DNA of 64,000 nucleotides from Mixophyes australis (Eukaryota > Chordata > Amphibia > Anura > Limnodynastidae), in NCBI GenBank assembly GCA_036250195.1, contig JAVHZZ010000003.1, positions 60,181,289-60,245,288 on the forward strand, in the 5' to 3' direction. Positions 11,426 to 20,870 of this stretch are shown here, piece by piece. Position numbers and translations under genes: made by a program. How positions within the stretch are numbered: position 1 is the stretch's first letter; each line of letters begins with the position of its first letter. The notes below the pieces were generated by a model that was given only the letters and a program-made list of their open reading frames with translations, ran no database searches and was not told the DNA's origin.

Positions 11426-11586
11426 AATAGGGTACTCAAAGCCATTCCATCAAGGATGATAGTCAGATGGAAGATGATATAAAGTTCTCAACTTGGCATC
11501 AGTTTTGCAAAAAATTTCCAGTAGACTATTCAAAGTCAAGTTAATTATTTTTGCAAGTAATATGAGTGTTACTGGTTTACTTATAT
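11426..11586. other. Short unannotated spacer
   Basis: Sequence between a MITE and a solo LTR with no recognisable feature. Confidence 0.4.
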
Positions 11587-12140
11587 TGTTATGACTGCCT
11601 ATGTTTTGTATCTGGCAGTAGTACCTACAATCCACCAGAGGTGCTGCTGTTCTGCTCCTGAACTCTGCAACATGCCTGAAGGAGTTAATCCTAATTAGAA
11701 CTGCACAAATACCTGCCTCAAGCTGTGCTCTGTGCAGTTCATCCGTTTGTTCCTGGCTGCTGCTGCCCTGTTCCTGTGTTTGCTCCATTGCTTGATCTCC
11801 TGTTGTGACCCTCGGCTTGATTCCTGGACCCTGCTCGCTTGCCTGTTGCCCTGACCTTTGGCTCGACTTCTGGGCCTTGCTTATTCGCTTGTGACCTTGA
11901 TCTCTGCCTGGCTATTTGGATTTTGTTTATCTGATCTCTCTGCTTGATCCCTGGACAGCCTTGTGCCTTCTGGACTGGGGTAAACTTATAATACCTGTTC
12001 CTGCCATTTTACTATACAGTCTCTTTTGGAACCTGTTTTTGTCCGTGGATTTGAGCTATCTTTATTTTATGTATTTACCTGAAAAGACTCTTTGCCTAAT
12101 ACTTCCGTTGCTCTTCGTGAATGCACTAATAATCATAACA
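11587..12140 (+). mobile_element. Solo LTR, Ty3/Gypsy-like (554 bp)
   Basis: Begins TGTTATGAC and ends TCATAACA, so the ends are TG...CA with short inverted repeats. It is flanked by perfect 5-bp duplications TATAT at 11582-11586 and 12141-12145. The pyrimidine-rich middle ('ctgacctttggctcgacttctgg' type) resembles R-U5 regions of amphibian Gypsy LTRs. No internal region remains, so it probably arose by LTR-LTR recombination. The TA-rich duplication is weakly informative by itself; the terminal structure supports it. Confidence 0.7.
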
Positions 12141-12840
12141 TATATAATGTATTTTTATGTATTCATTATTATTTATGTATTTATTTAAATGGCACTAACA
12201 TAACAAATTTTATTCTGGCAGATTGTCCCTCCCCAAGTGAGCTTACAATCAAATTTCCTTACCACAGGGACACAAATACACACATACTCCTAGAACAATT
12301 GTATGGTATTTTTAATGGTTTTCCATGACATTCAGCAAATTCCAATACAGTTATGTTCAGAGAAAATTTTAGAGTTTATTTTAATATATTTTATTTAAAG
12401 TACAAGCTGTGAACTCAAACTTCGAACCACAAATTCATTTTCATGGTTCACTGTTTGAGGGCATGGGAAGTGCTGCACTGAAACCCAAATCAAACTAGGC
12501 AAAACATCACAATTGTCCTGCGTACAAGTTTGCGACCCTTAAATTGGCCAAATTATATCGTATTTTAAACCAGTTCAAATTACTCAAGCATCGATTATGC
12601 TAAAATCAGATATTTGGTCAGATTTAGAAATATCACAAGTTCAGTTTTGTCATAGTTCAATCTGAGATGGCTAGACAGTTTAAAAAGCAGTGGAGTGTTT
12701 AATGAATACTACAATAGCAAAGTAACTTTTAGATTTAGCAATCTAAAGGTCATTTATAACTCTGTAAACTATATGATATCATTTTTTACTGGTGATTATC
12801 ATTGCGAGCCTGTGTTTCACTACGTGAAATAATTTAAAAC
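12141..12840. other. No gene recognised
   Basis: AT-rich sequence between a solo LTR and a hAT element. No coding or repeat structure that I can support. Confidence 0.4.
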
Positions 12841-13137
12841 TAGAGATGTTCATTAACCCCTGTGTTTTGGTTTTGGTTTTGAATCGGAATTAAGTTTGTG
12901 TTTTGGTTTTGCTTTTGGTTTTGGCAAAACCGCCCTCCCATGTTTTGGTTTTGGTTTTGAATCTGTATTTTTTATAATGATAGCTAAAATCACATAATTT
13001 TGCTCTTTTTTCATTGCTCCTACATTATTAACCTCAATAACACTAATTTCCATTCATTTCCAGTCAATTTTGACCACTTCACAGGTCACAATATTATTTT
13101 CATACACGTTCGGACAAAGACTGCAGCGACCTGGCTG

Positions 13138-13533
13138 TGTAAGGAATTACTTTGACATTTGATCCTCCGACCACTAGAGGTCTTTGTATTTGCAAACTTG
13201 CCCTTAGATTTTCCCTTATCCAAGATGGCCAGTTTGGCTTCAAAGAGAAAATGGCACTTCCTGGTTCAGACATGCGATTGAGTATTCTGCTTTCTCAGCT
13301 CATACTACTTGCTACTTTACTTTACATCTGTGACTACCTGCTTGTGTACTGACCCAGAAAATATCTTACTACCATCTTGTTTACCGACCCGGCAAACGTC
13401 TGACTACCTGCTTGTGTACCGACCCGGCAAACGTCTGACTACCCGCTTGTGTACTGACCCGGCAAACGTCTGACTACTCTCTGGATATCTACTCGGCTAT
13501 TGGGCTTCAGATAATACCACCAGTATCGTTACA
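13138..13533 (+). mobile_element. Solo LTR, Ty3/Gypsy-like (396 bp), inside the hAT element
   Basis: Begins TGTAAGGAATTAC and ends TATCGTTACA, giving TGTAA...TTACA termini. Perfect 5-bp duplications GGCTG flank it at 13133-13137 and 13534-13538. Inside, a unit of about 33-35 bp ('ctgactacctgcttgtgtac' ... 'cccggcaaacgt') is repeated roughly four times at 13335-13480. It interrupts the hAT 3' region, so it is younger than that sequence. Confidence 0.85.
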
Positions 13534-13538
13534 GGCTG

Positions 13539-13760
13539 GACGCTAAGCGACAGAGCAGACAAACACAGAAGTTCATAGCACATCTAGGAAACATTTGCAC
13601 ACAGCAGTGGCAGAAAAGAAAAGTGGTGCAAGATGAAATTGTCCTTAGGCCCTCCCACCCACACTTATGAAAGATATTGAAAAGGACAGTGCTTGGTTTG
13701 TTTAGGCCCCCACAAAACAAACTACCAATAGCTTAGCTGCCTTAAGCCCAACAGTGCTGT
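13539..13760 (-). repeat. First copy (A) of the duplicated hAT 3' segment, left of NSMCE2
   Basis: From about 13570 this matches 14681-14876 plus 16506-16570 in the same orientation ('agcacat.taggaaacat', 'gcacacagcag', 'aagtggtgcaagatg', 'agtgctgtcaatg'). It also matches the reverse complement of 8735-8890 in the autonomous relative. It ends just before the NSMCE2 5' end. Copies A and A' therefore bracket the NSMCE2 segment as direct repeats. Confidence 0.75.
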
Positions 13761-13784
13761 CAATGAACTCTACATTATTAAACC

Positions 13785-14680
13785 ATGTCTGCTCGTGCTG
13801 CATCTTTAATCTCCTTCTCCTCCCTCCCTCCCTCCCTCCCTCTCATCCCTGAAGAACTGCCAAACTTATGTAGACACAGGAATGGATATTACAACTGGAG
13901 TGGCATTAGATCTGCATTCAGTGGCATTAGATCTGCTTCAGATAGACTGTGACACAGAACATGTGGGTAGCATGGAATCCGTCATCTTGGAATATGATGC
14001 ATTGAACAGAGGTTTAAACCAATATATAAATGCAGTTGAGGAGACCGTACTTAAATTAAAATGTCATCCATCAGATGAGATCCCAGATTTAAGAGAGCTT
14101 GTACACGAGAGATACACTGCGCTTCAGAATAATAATACAGAAGAGGCCATGAGGCAGGATGATAAATACGGTGGTAGTCAGCATATCAATGCGCCCATGT
14201 ACAATGTAGTTTAGAAATCCTTCTACATTGTACATGGGCACATACTTACATTACCCCCTTAACAACAGCGATAATACCGTCGCCATGATCAACGATGTTA
14301 TGAAGTGCAGCCGGCTTCTTACTTTATCGTGATTGGTTGAAGTTGCTTTGAAGAGTAGTCGTCATCGCTGATCGTCGGGAAGGAGCTCTTCGGAGTCATC
14401 ATCTTGGGGTAAGTGTTGTCGAGGTACTCAGCATCGTTATGCTGTACACCACCCGATAAATATGTCCAGTTTAAGGAACAGCTAAGAGACCTGAGAGAAC
14501 AAATGGGTGTGTCACCAGCCCCTGCAGATGAAGATTTGAAAGATGAAGACGAGTAGATCGCCGTCACCCAGAGCACTCCTATAACACAGTTGGAGATGGT
14601 AAAGCCAGTGAAAAACATAGTATGTGGTCACACATACGAGAGAAACAAATGAAAGCATGATTGAAAACAAACTTCAGCAC
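13785..14680 (+). pseudogene. NSMCE2: Intronless, truncated copy of NSMCE2 (SMC5/6 complex SUMO E3 ligase)
   Basis: NSMCE2 is the NSE2/MMS21 subunit of the SMC5/6 complex, a SUMO ligase in DNA repair. Recognised from memory of the family: a start-like MSARAASLISFS at 13785; SLKNC then MDITTGVALDL from 13846; LNQYINAVEETV; EIPDLRELV; ALQNNNTE; then, after an inserted MITE, KYVQFKEQLRDLREQMG from 14459; VTQS; KPVKNIVCGHTYE, the start of the RING-like ligase domain; and a last match MIENKLQ. No introns separate these parts, so it is cDNA-like. Breaks: a (CCCT)n tract at about 13820-13850 that shifts frame and replaces several codons; a 21-bp tandem duplication at 13902-13943; a MITE at 14169-14454; a TAG after the acidic DEDLKDEDE stretch; loss of part of the pre-ligase region; a frameshift near 14635; and loss of the rest of the zinc-binding domain. 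No poly-A tail. Not functional. Confidence 0.85.
14169..14454. mobile_element. hAT-type MITE inserted in the NSMCE2 pseudogene
   Basis: A 286-bp element with perfect 8-bp duplications GATAAATA at 14161-14168 and 14455-14462. Its ends are CGGTGGTAGTCAGCAT and, inverted, GGGTGGTGTACAGCAT. It is the same family as 131-325. It lies between the codons for aspartate-lysine and the next tyrosine of the pseudogene, so it inserted after the NSMCE2 copy arrived. Confidence 0.9.
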
Positions 14681-14876
14681 TTATAGCACATGTAGGTAAC
14701 ATTGGCACACAGCAGTAGCTGAAAGGAAAAGTGGTGCAAGATGGAATTGTCCTTGAGACCCTCCCACCCACCCTAATAATGGATCTTAAAAAGGACATGT
14801 ACACTTTAACAAACCAAGCACTTCAGCGACAAGGAGAGCCACTTTTGTGGCTGAAGTGCTTGGTTTGTTTGGGGCC
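14681..14876 (-). repeat. Second copy (A'), part 1, of the duplicated hAT 3' segment
   Basis: Matches copy A and, reversed, the 3' region of the autonomous hAT. It includes the 'caaaccaagcacttcagc' hairpin at 14814-14871, which is deleted in copy A. It starts exactly where the NSMCE2 match ends. The copy stops at GGGGCC and continues at 16506 after an insertion. Confidence 0.75.
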
Positions 14877-16505
14877 AATGAAGGAGCTCCTATATTGCTG
14901 CTGATGACGCAGTCGTGGTGGATGGAGCTTGAGCCACGCATAATGGCCACTAGCATTCCACTGCTGTTTACATGCGCCGAACTTATGCACAGATTAAGAT
15001 ATGAACTGGCTGAAAGCCAGAGCATTTCATACAAAGAAATTGTCTCTCACATGTGGCTCCACAGGAAAAACATGTGCTCACTGGACAGGAAGGACAGCTA
15101 AGCACAAAATAATGACTCATCGTTCAGTGCTCACTTGTGGAGGTCACCACCACCTACCTGAAGCAATGCATTCTAGGTAAAGGTTTATAAGCCACTGAAG
15201 CAGGCAATACAGTCTCTTTTGACCACACCACATACACACCTAGAAGGGGGGACATCTCTTCCACCTGGAGCCTGCAGGGCGCACACACTCCACAGTAAGC
15301 TTATACCTTATCTGTCTGTATCTGCCTGCATCTTATATACTCTGTTAACATTTATCTTCTTATATCTGTCTATATCTGCCTGCGTCTTCTATACTCTGCC
15401 TGCATTTTATCCGTCTTTTCTGTTAACTTTTATCTTCTTATTATACTCTATCTATTTCTATTAACTTTCTGAATCTTTTTACAAAGGCTAGCTCCTTCCC
15501 CCATCTCAGGAATGCTTACTATCTACACTACAATGGACTCTAGCTTCCTTCCCCCATCTCTCTCTCACTCTATGCTTGGCCTGTATCATCCCTAGGCTTG
15601 TTTCTTTCTTACATGCACTTGTAAACAGACATTTATCTTAATTCCCACTTAAACACATCCTCTTTGCACAAATCCTATTTCAACACACATAAACATGTGC
15701 TTGATTAAACACATTTCCCTTTACACATTTAAACACACGCAAACGTGCTTTCAATCTTTCTTTCTGTCTCTTGCTCATTTGAAACACATACTCTTACTAT
15801 TTAAACACACATGAACATGTGCTTACACACATTCTCTTCATAAATGCTTTTATCTTTCTCTTGTTACATCTAAACACACACTACACAAAAGAGCAATACT
15901 GACCATACACTCATATACATTTCTGAAATAACATCATACCTGTTGAATCTATAATGTATTATCTGTATTGTATGTATGCATTTATGCATTGTATGTTTGA
16001 TTATCTTTGTAAAGTAAAAGACTTGTACCTTTCCGCTTGTTTTGTGTTTAGATAACTGGAATGAATAGGATGGATGGATGTTTATATAGATAATGCAGTA
16101 TAGTGAAGTAAATGATAGATTGGTATTTATTTAGCGATTAACACATAATAGGGGCTCTCTGACATGGAGGTCAATAGATGTGTAATACTTAGGCGGTATA
16201 CATAGCCTTGTCAAACACAGGGATCGCGTAAGTCGCTCTTACAGATTTCTAGTTGGGATGTGTAAGCATAACAACTGGGATACCTTGTTTACAGTTGGCA
16301 TGGTACGAGGTGAAATCTCAAAAGGTTGTGTGAAATAATGCATCTAAAATACATCTGAGATGTCACGGGTGCGTATTATTCGACGTGACTAAAATAGTGA
16401 AAAAGAAGCAAATTGCGTTATATCCCAATAATTAATGAAAATTAGTTATTAGTAAGATCAAAGACATTGTATCATTATTATGGCGGAGCACATAATCCTA
16501 TAACA
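14877..16505 (+). mobile_element. LTR-like insertion of about 1.63 kb splitting copy A'
   Basis: Comparison with copy A shows that A' is interrupted here: GGCC precedes 14877 and GGCC follows 16505, consistent with a 4-bp duplication. Two bases in, the insertion begins TGAAGGAGC, and it ends CTATAACA, so TG...CA. A TATA-like 'tttataagcc' lies at 15184. A long C/T-rich stretch follows (15300-15900), as in many R-U5 regions. A 75-codon open stretch runs to 15101 but I do not recognise it. I see no internal retroviral genes. A retroviral solo LTR is the best guess; an unidentified element is possible. Confidence 0.4.
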
Positions 16506-16570
16506 GGCCCCCCACAGAACAAGGTAACAATGGGCTTAAGGCAGCTAAGTAATAGTGCTGTCAATGTTCC
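16506..16570 (-). repeat. Second copy (A'), part 2
   Basis: Matches 13706-13760 of copy A: 'aggccccc.cacaaaacaa' and 'agtgctgtcaatg' agree in direct orientation, but an 18-19 base stretch between them is inverted (16532-16549 against 13731-13749). After this the element continues into its 5' region. Confidence 0.7.
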
Positions 16571-16629
16571 CCTGACTTAAAACCACTATGCACATGAACA
16601 TAGGCTTTTGCACATTGCGTAGAGGGATT

Positions 16630-17000
16630 AGTATCATCATGACTGAGACTGGAGAGTGACAAGAACACTGCTACCCCTGTTTCTGTGTGACCAACGGCAC
16701 TGAGACTGGAGAGTGACAAGAACAATGCTACTGAAGACTGGGGAGTGACAAGAACACTGCGACTGGAGACTGGAAAGTGACAAGGACACTGCCACCCCTC
16801 CTGTTTCTGTATGAGCTATGGCACAGTAGAATGTGACTGGAGACATTAAAAAACATTGCCAGCCCTATTATTTGAATTTCTGTTTCAGCACTAAGCACTG
16901 CTACCCCCCCTATTTCTGGATGAGCTATGGCACAGTAGAATGTCACTGGAGACTTTTTAAGAAAACTGCCACCCCATCTCTTGCTGTTTTAGATATGATG
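16630..17000 (-). repeat. Degenerate minisatellite in the hAT 5' region
   Basis: Irregular units built on 'gactggagagtgacaagaac' and 'actgctacccctgtttctgt' recur about six times. Spacing varies, so no single period fits. It sits where the autonomous relative has its 298-bp tandem units. Confidence 0.7.
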
Positions 17001-17234
17001 CTGCCCAACTCCACTAGAGACTGCCAAGAACCTAGCTACCCACCCTGTGTCTCTCTGTGAAATGGTGCTGGATCGCCGTGGAGGGAGGTACTTATAGAAT
17101 CCAAAACTCGTGAGATTCGATGACGCAATAATGACGTTTTGCCTCATTTTCATTTCCGAGGCCACGCAAAAGTACCGGATCTGTGAAGTTTGGGTGGGCT
17201 CGGTTCTCAGAGAACCGAGCCAGGAGCATCTCTA

Positions 17235-17679
17235 TTTAAAATCCTCTAGCAACATTAAAATCTGATTACATAAAAAAAAAACATGCTCATATTTAAATTG
17301 CACACACCTTCATACCCATGAAAATGGGATTAGATGTTAAATAAAGTTGCGAATACATAGTGCCTTTATACTACTGCTACACTATTTATGTCGCACATGC
17401 TTATTGCAAACATTATATATTAGAAACATGATAACAATACTTGGATTACACGTTAAGAAAACTGCAGAGATGAAATAAAGATTTTATTGTGTGTGATTTG
17501 AGGAATTACAACAACCATGCACCAGAGTTTTCATTGTATATATGATTTTTTAATGTACATTTCAACAGCCCAAAATGATTAAACAATATTCTTTCAATCA
17601 TAGCTGGATAAAAAACATAATTACAAAAAATTAAATTTGTAAATAACATCCCAGGATTTACATCTGCTGCATTTTCTTC
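17235..17679. other. No gene recognised
   Basis: AT-rich flank of the hAT element, no feature I can support. Confidence 0.4.
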
Positions 17680-18162
17680 TTAAACACTTTTGTCAGAAAT
17701 CAAACAAGGATATTGAGCGATCAGCTGAAACGTTATCAAAGCCTCTTCATAACAATAAGAAGCGATAGAATACCACCAGGTACTTTCAATAATCCCAGGG
17801 GGCTCATAGGATAGAACATTGCAGCATTGTGTGAATACATTATAGCATAAAACAATCCGATAATCAGATTGGATCTGCTCCTGTGGATCATCATCCCAGC
17901 GAATACAAACTCCATAAATGATAAATTGTTTGCTAACAAAATATGTGTAATGCATAAATAAACTTATATTGCTTTTTTCAAAATCCATATCCCATTTTAT
18001 CACCCTTAAGAGTCGGTGTTTACTAAAACAGAAAATATGCAGTGTGTATCTACTTTCAGTCGCTCGTATGTTGATGTCAAGTATGTTCAGATTGCAAATA
18101 CACTGTTTAGATAGCGATACAAATTTGGAGGGTATTTTGTGGCTTGTTAGAAAACAACACAA
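17680..18162 (-). CDS. Unidentified 160-codon open frame in apparently single-copy DNA
   Basis: An uninterrupted frame from ATG at 18162 to a stop at 17680. The predicted product is rich in Cys, Tyr, Ile and Phe, with a cluster of aromatic residues near the C-terminus (STWWYSIASYCYEEAL). There is no signal peptide or clear domain that I recognise. It is long for chance in AT-rich DNA, but no splice sites, start context or homology support it. It could be an old gene fragment, a retroelement remnant, or chance. Confidence 0.2.
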   Translation of the reverse strand: MCCFLTSHKIPSKFVSLSKQCICNLNILDINIRATESRYTLHIFCFSKHRLLRVIKWDMDFEKSNISLFMHYTYFVSKQFIIYGVCIRWDDDPQEQIQSDYRIVLCYNVFTQCCNVLSYEPPGIIESTWWYSIASYCYEEALITFQLIAQYPCLISDKSV

Positions 18163-18469
18163 AATAAAATTCCCCCAAAAATAGTCACTTTATCCTCCGT
18201 GCAACCTAGACAAAATTGAATTTTCCATCTTGAAAATGTCAAGGGAATGCGAACATAGGAAGGAACTAACATGTTTCTGATGATGGGCCCGGAATAATAA
18301 ATCTCTAATTCCCAGTATATGTATCACCGGTGTACTTAGTATAGGTGCTTAGCATCTTCCCAAGTAAAAAAATATTGTCTAAACAATTCTACGGAAGCTT
18401 AAGGTTGCAAACAGCCAACTGTAGCCAACAGTACATTTCACAATACGGTTGTGTAGTTACTTAGCATGC
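18163..18469. other. No gene recognised
   Basis: Unremarkable sequence between an open frame and a gag remnant. Confidence 0.4.
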
Positions 18470-19330
18470 AAAACTACATGGACCTGATGCTGAGTTAAGC
18501 TAGTATGTGTAGTGTAAATTACCACAATTTGAGGGTTCTGTGTTAGCAGCATCAGGATTCCTGTATGCCGGTCCAAACCAGGTTGCAGCCAAATAATTAG
18601 CAGAGAAAATTCTCCCATTTTGTGTTTGCATCTGTGACCAATCTCTTTTTGATGGATAGACAACAGTTTATGCAATGGTCCTTCTCTTGCATGAATAAGA
18701 TCTTCCACTGGTGCCTGTGCTGCTCAAGCAGCACTAGTACATAAGTTCTGTCTCAACTCATAAAGTAGGGCCACTCTCAATAGTTGATTGATATGTGCAC
18801 AGTTTGGACTATAACAAGTAAATATGGTTCTCATCTTTTCCTGGAATGCCCAAGGTTTTTCTCTTATATTGCGCAATTCTTTCACCATATTAATTTGATT
18901 TGTGAGTATCCAAGGTACATGAGCAGCTTGTTGAGTACCATCCCCCGCTATTACTTCTTGAAGAGGAAGATTTAATACTGGTTGTTCTGTTTGAGAATCT
19001 AGGGCCTGATTCATTAAGGATCTTAACTTGAGAAACTTCTTCAGTCTCCTGGACAAAACCATGTTACAATGCAAGGGGTGCAAATTAGTTAAATACTGAC
19101 TGTTTTTTCATGTAGCACACAAATACTTGATAGCTTATTTGTACACTGAAATTTAAAGTTGATATTTGTGTGCTACATGTAAAAACAGTCAGTATTTAAC
19201 TTATGTGCAAAACAGAATACTAATTTGCACCCCTTGCATTGTAACATGGTTTTGTCCAGTAGATCGGCGGTTCCCAAACTGTGCGCCGCGGCTCCCAGGG
19301 GTGCTGCGGCGCTGTCACTGGGGTGCCGCG

Positions 19331-19527
19331 GGCCAGACATAAAAAAAAACAAAATACAGAAACTTACCAATCCGTCGGGCGCCGGGAACCCAGCAGCCTC
19401 CTCTCTCCTGCAGCTGTCACTGAATATCGACGTCAGTAACAAGCTGCAGGAGAGAGGAGGCTGCTGGGTCCCGGCGCCCGACGGATTGGTAAGTTTCTGT
19501 GGTTTTTTTTTTATGGCTGGCGCTGGG
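19331..19527. repeat. Long near-perfect hairpin inside the hAT element
   Basis: The arm 19331-19415 is mirrored at 19442-19527. The inner about 59 bases ('ccaatccgtcgggcgccggg', 'cagcagcctcctctctcctg') pair with few or no mismatches around a loop of about 26 bases. The outer part, with A and T runs, is imperfect. Confidence 0.85.
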
Positions 19528-20870
19528 CAGAGTGAGAGGGATCGTGGCAGAGGAGGGGGACAGAGGATGGTGATGGCGGGACAGAGGAGGAGAGCAGAGG
19601 ATGATGACAGCGGGGCAGAGGAGGAGAGCAGAGGATGGTGACAGCGGGACAGAGGTTGGTGACAGATTATGGTGACAGCGGGACAGAGGAGGAGAGCAGA
19701 GGATGGTGACAGCGGGGCAGAGGTTGGTGACAGTGGGGCAGAGGATGGTGACAGTGGGACAGAGGTTGGTGACAGAGGATGGTGACAGAGGGACAGAGAT
19801 TGGTGACAGAGGATGGTGACAGCGGGACAGAGGAGGAGAGCAGAGGATGGTGACAGCGGGACAGAGGAGGAGAGCAGAGGATGGTGACAGTGGGACAGAG
19901 GATGGTGACAGCGGGGCAGAGGAAGAGAGCAGAGGATGGTGACAGTGGGACAGAGGTTGGTGACAGAGGATGGTGACAGCGGGACAGAGGAGGAGAGCAG
20001 AGGATGGTGACAGCGGGGCAGAGGAGGAGAGCAGAGGATGGTGACAGCGGGACAGAGGTTGGTGACAGAGGATGGTGACAGCGGGACAGAGGAGGAGAGC
20101 AGAGGATGGTGACAGCGGGGCAGAGGAGGAGAGCAGAGGATGGTGAGAGCGGGGCAGAGGAGGAAAGCAGAGGATGGGGACAGAGGTTGGTGACAGAGGA
20201 TGGTGACAGCGGGACAGAGGATGGTGACAGTGGGACAGAGTTTGGTGACAGAGGTTGGTGACAGAGGATGGTGACAGCGGGGCAGAGGAGGAGAGCAGAG
20301 GATGGTGACAGTGGGACAGAGGAGGGGGACAGAGGATTATGACAGCGGGACAGAGGAGGAGAGCAGAGGATGGTGACAGCGGGGCAGAGGAGGGGGACAG
20401 AGAGCAGAGGATGGTGACAGCAGGGCAGAGGAGGGGGACAGAGAGCAGAGGAGGGGGACAGAAGGGCAGAGGATGGGGACAGAGAGCAGAGGATGGGGAC
20501 AGAGAGCAGAGGATGGGGACAGAGAGCAGAGGAGGGGGACAGCGGGGCAGAGAAGGGGGACAGAGAGCAGAGGAGGGGCACAGGGGGCAGAGGAGGGGCA
20601 CAGCGGGGCAGAGGAGGGGGACACAGCGTGAGAGGGGCAGTGGAGGGGGACACAGCGTGAGAGGGCAGAGGAGGGGACAGCGTGTGAGAGGGCAGAGGAT
20701 GGGGACATTGTGAGAGAGGGCAGAGGAGGGGGGACAGCGTGACAGAGCAGAGGAGGGGGGACAGCGTGACAGAGGGCAGAGGGGGCAGTGTGAGAGAGGG
20801 CAGTGTGTCTGGATGCAGAGGGGGCAGAGTGCCTGAGGGCAGAGTGTCTGGATGCAGAGGGGCATTTTTG
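19528..20870. repeat. GA-rich minisatellite of about 1.3 kb
   Basis: Built from variable units such as 'gacagcgggacagaggagga' and 'gagcagaggatggt', usually 30-60 bp with higher-order mixing. Shorter GGGGACAGAG-type units dominate at the right. The strong purine bias on the plus strand gives spurious open frames of up to 486 codons on the minus strand. Confidence 0.9.

Larger units (their letters stand above)
12841..17234 (-). mobile_element. hAT element of the same family as 4462-10000, with transposase replaced by foreign sequence
   Basis: The left end (TAGAGATGTTCATTAACC) and 12841-13132 match the reverse complement of the 3' end of the 4462-10000 element, including 'attattaacctcaataaca'. 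The right end 17040-17234 matches the reverse complement of its 5' end ('gggtgggctcgg', 'gagcatctcta'). The 8-bp target duplications are TTTAAAAC (12833-12840) and TTTAAAAT (17235-17242), one mismatch. No transposase is present. The interior holds a solo LTR (13138-13533), a duplicated hAT 3' segment, an NSMCE2 retrocopy (13785-14680) with its own MITE, and a 1.6 kb LTR-like insertion (14877-16505). It could be a non-autonomous carrier or a dead copy that collected insertions. Confidence 0.8.

Noticed and set aside
13882..14214. NSMCE2-like frame as a functional gene
   Set aside because: The start region is frameshifted, a transposon interrupts it, stops follow, and the zinc-binding domain is cut off.
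14877..15101. Captured host exon or viral accessory gene at the left of the LTR-like insertion
   Set aside because: The open stretch is short and starts inside the neighbouring hAT sequence, and I recognise no family.
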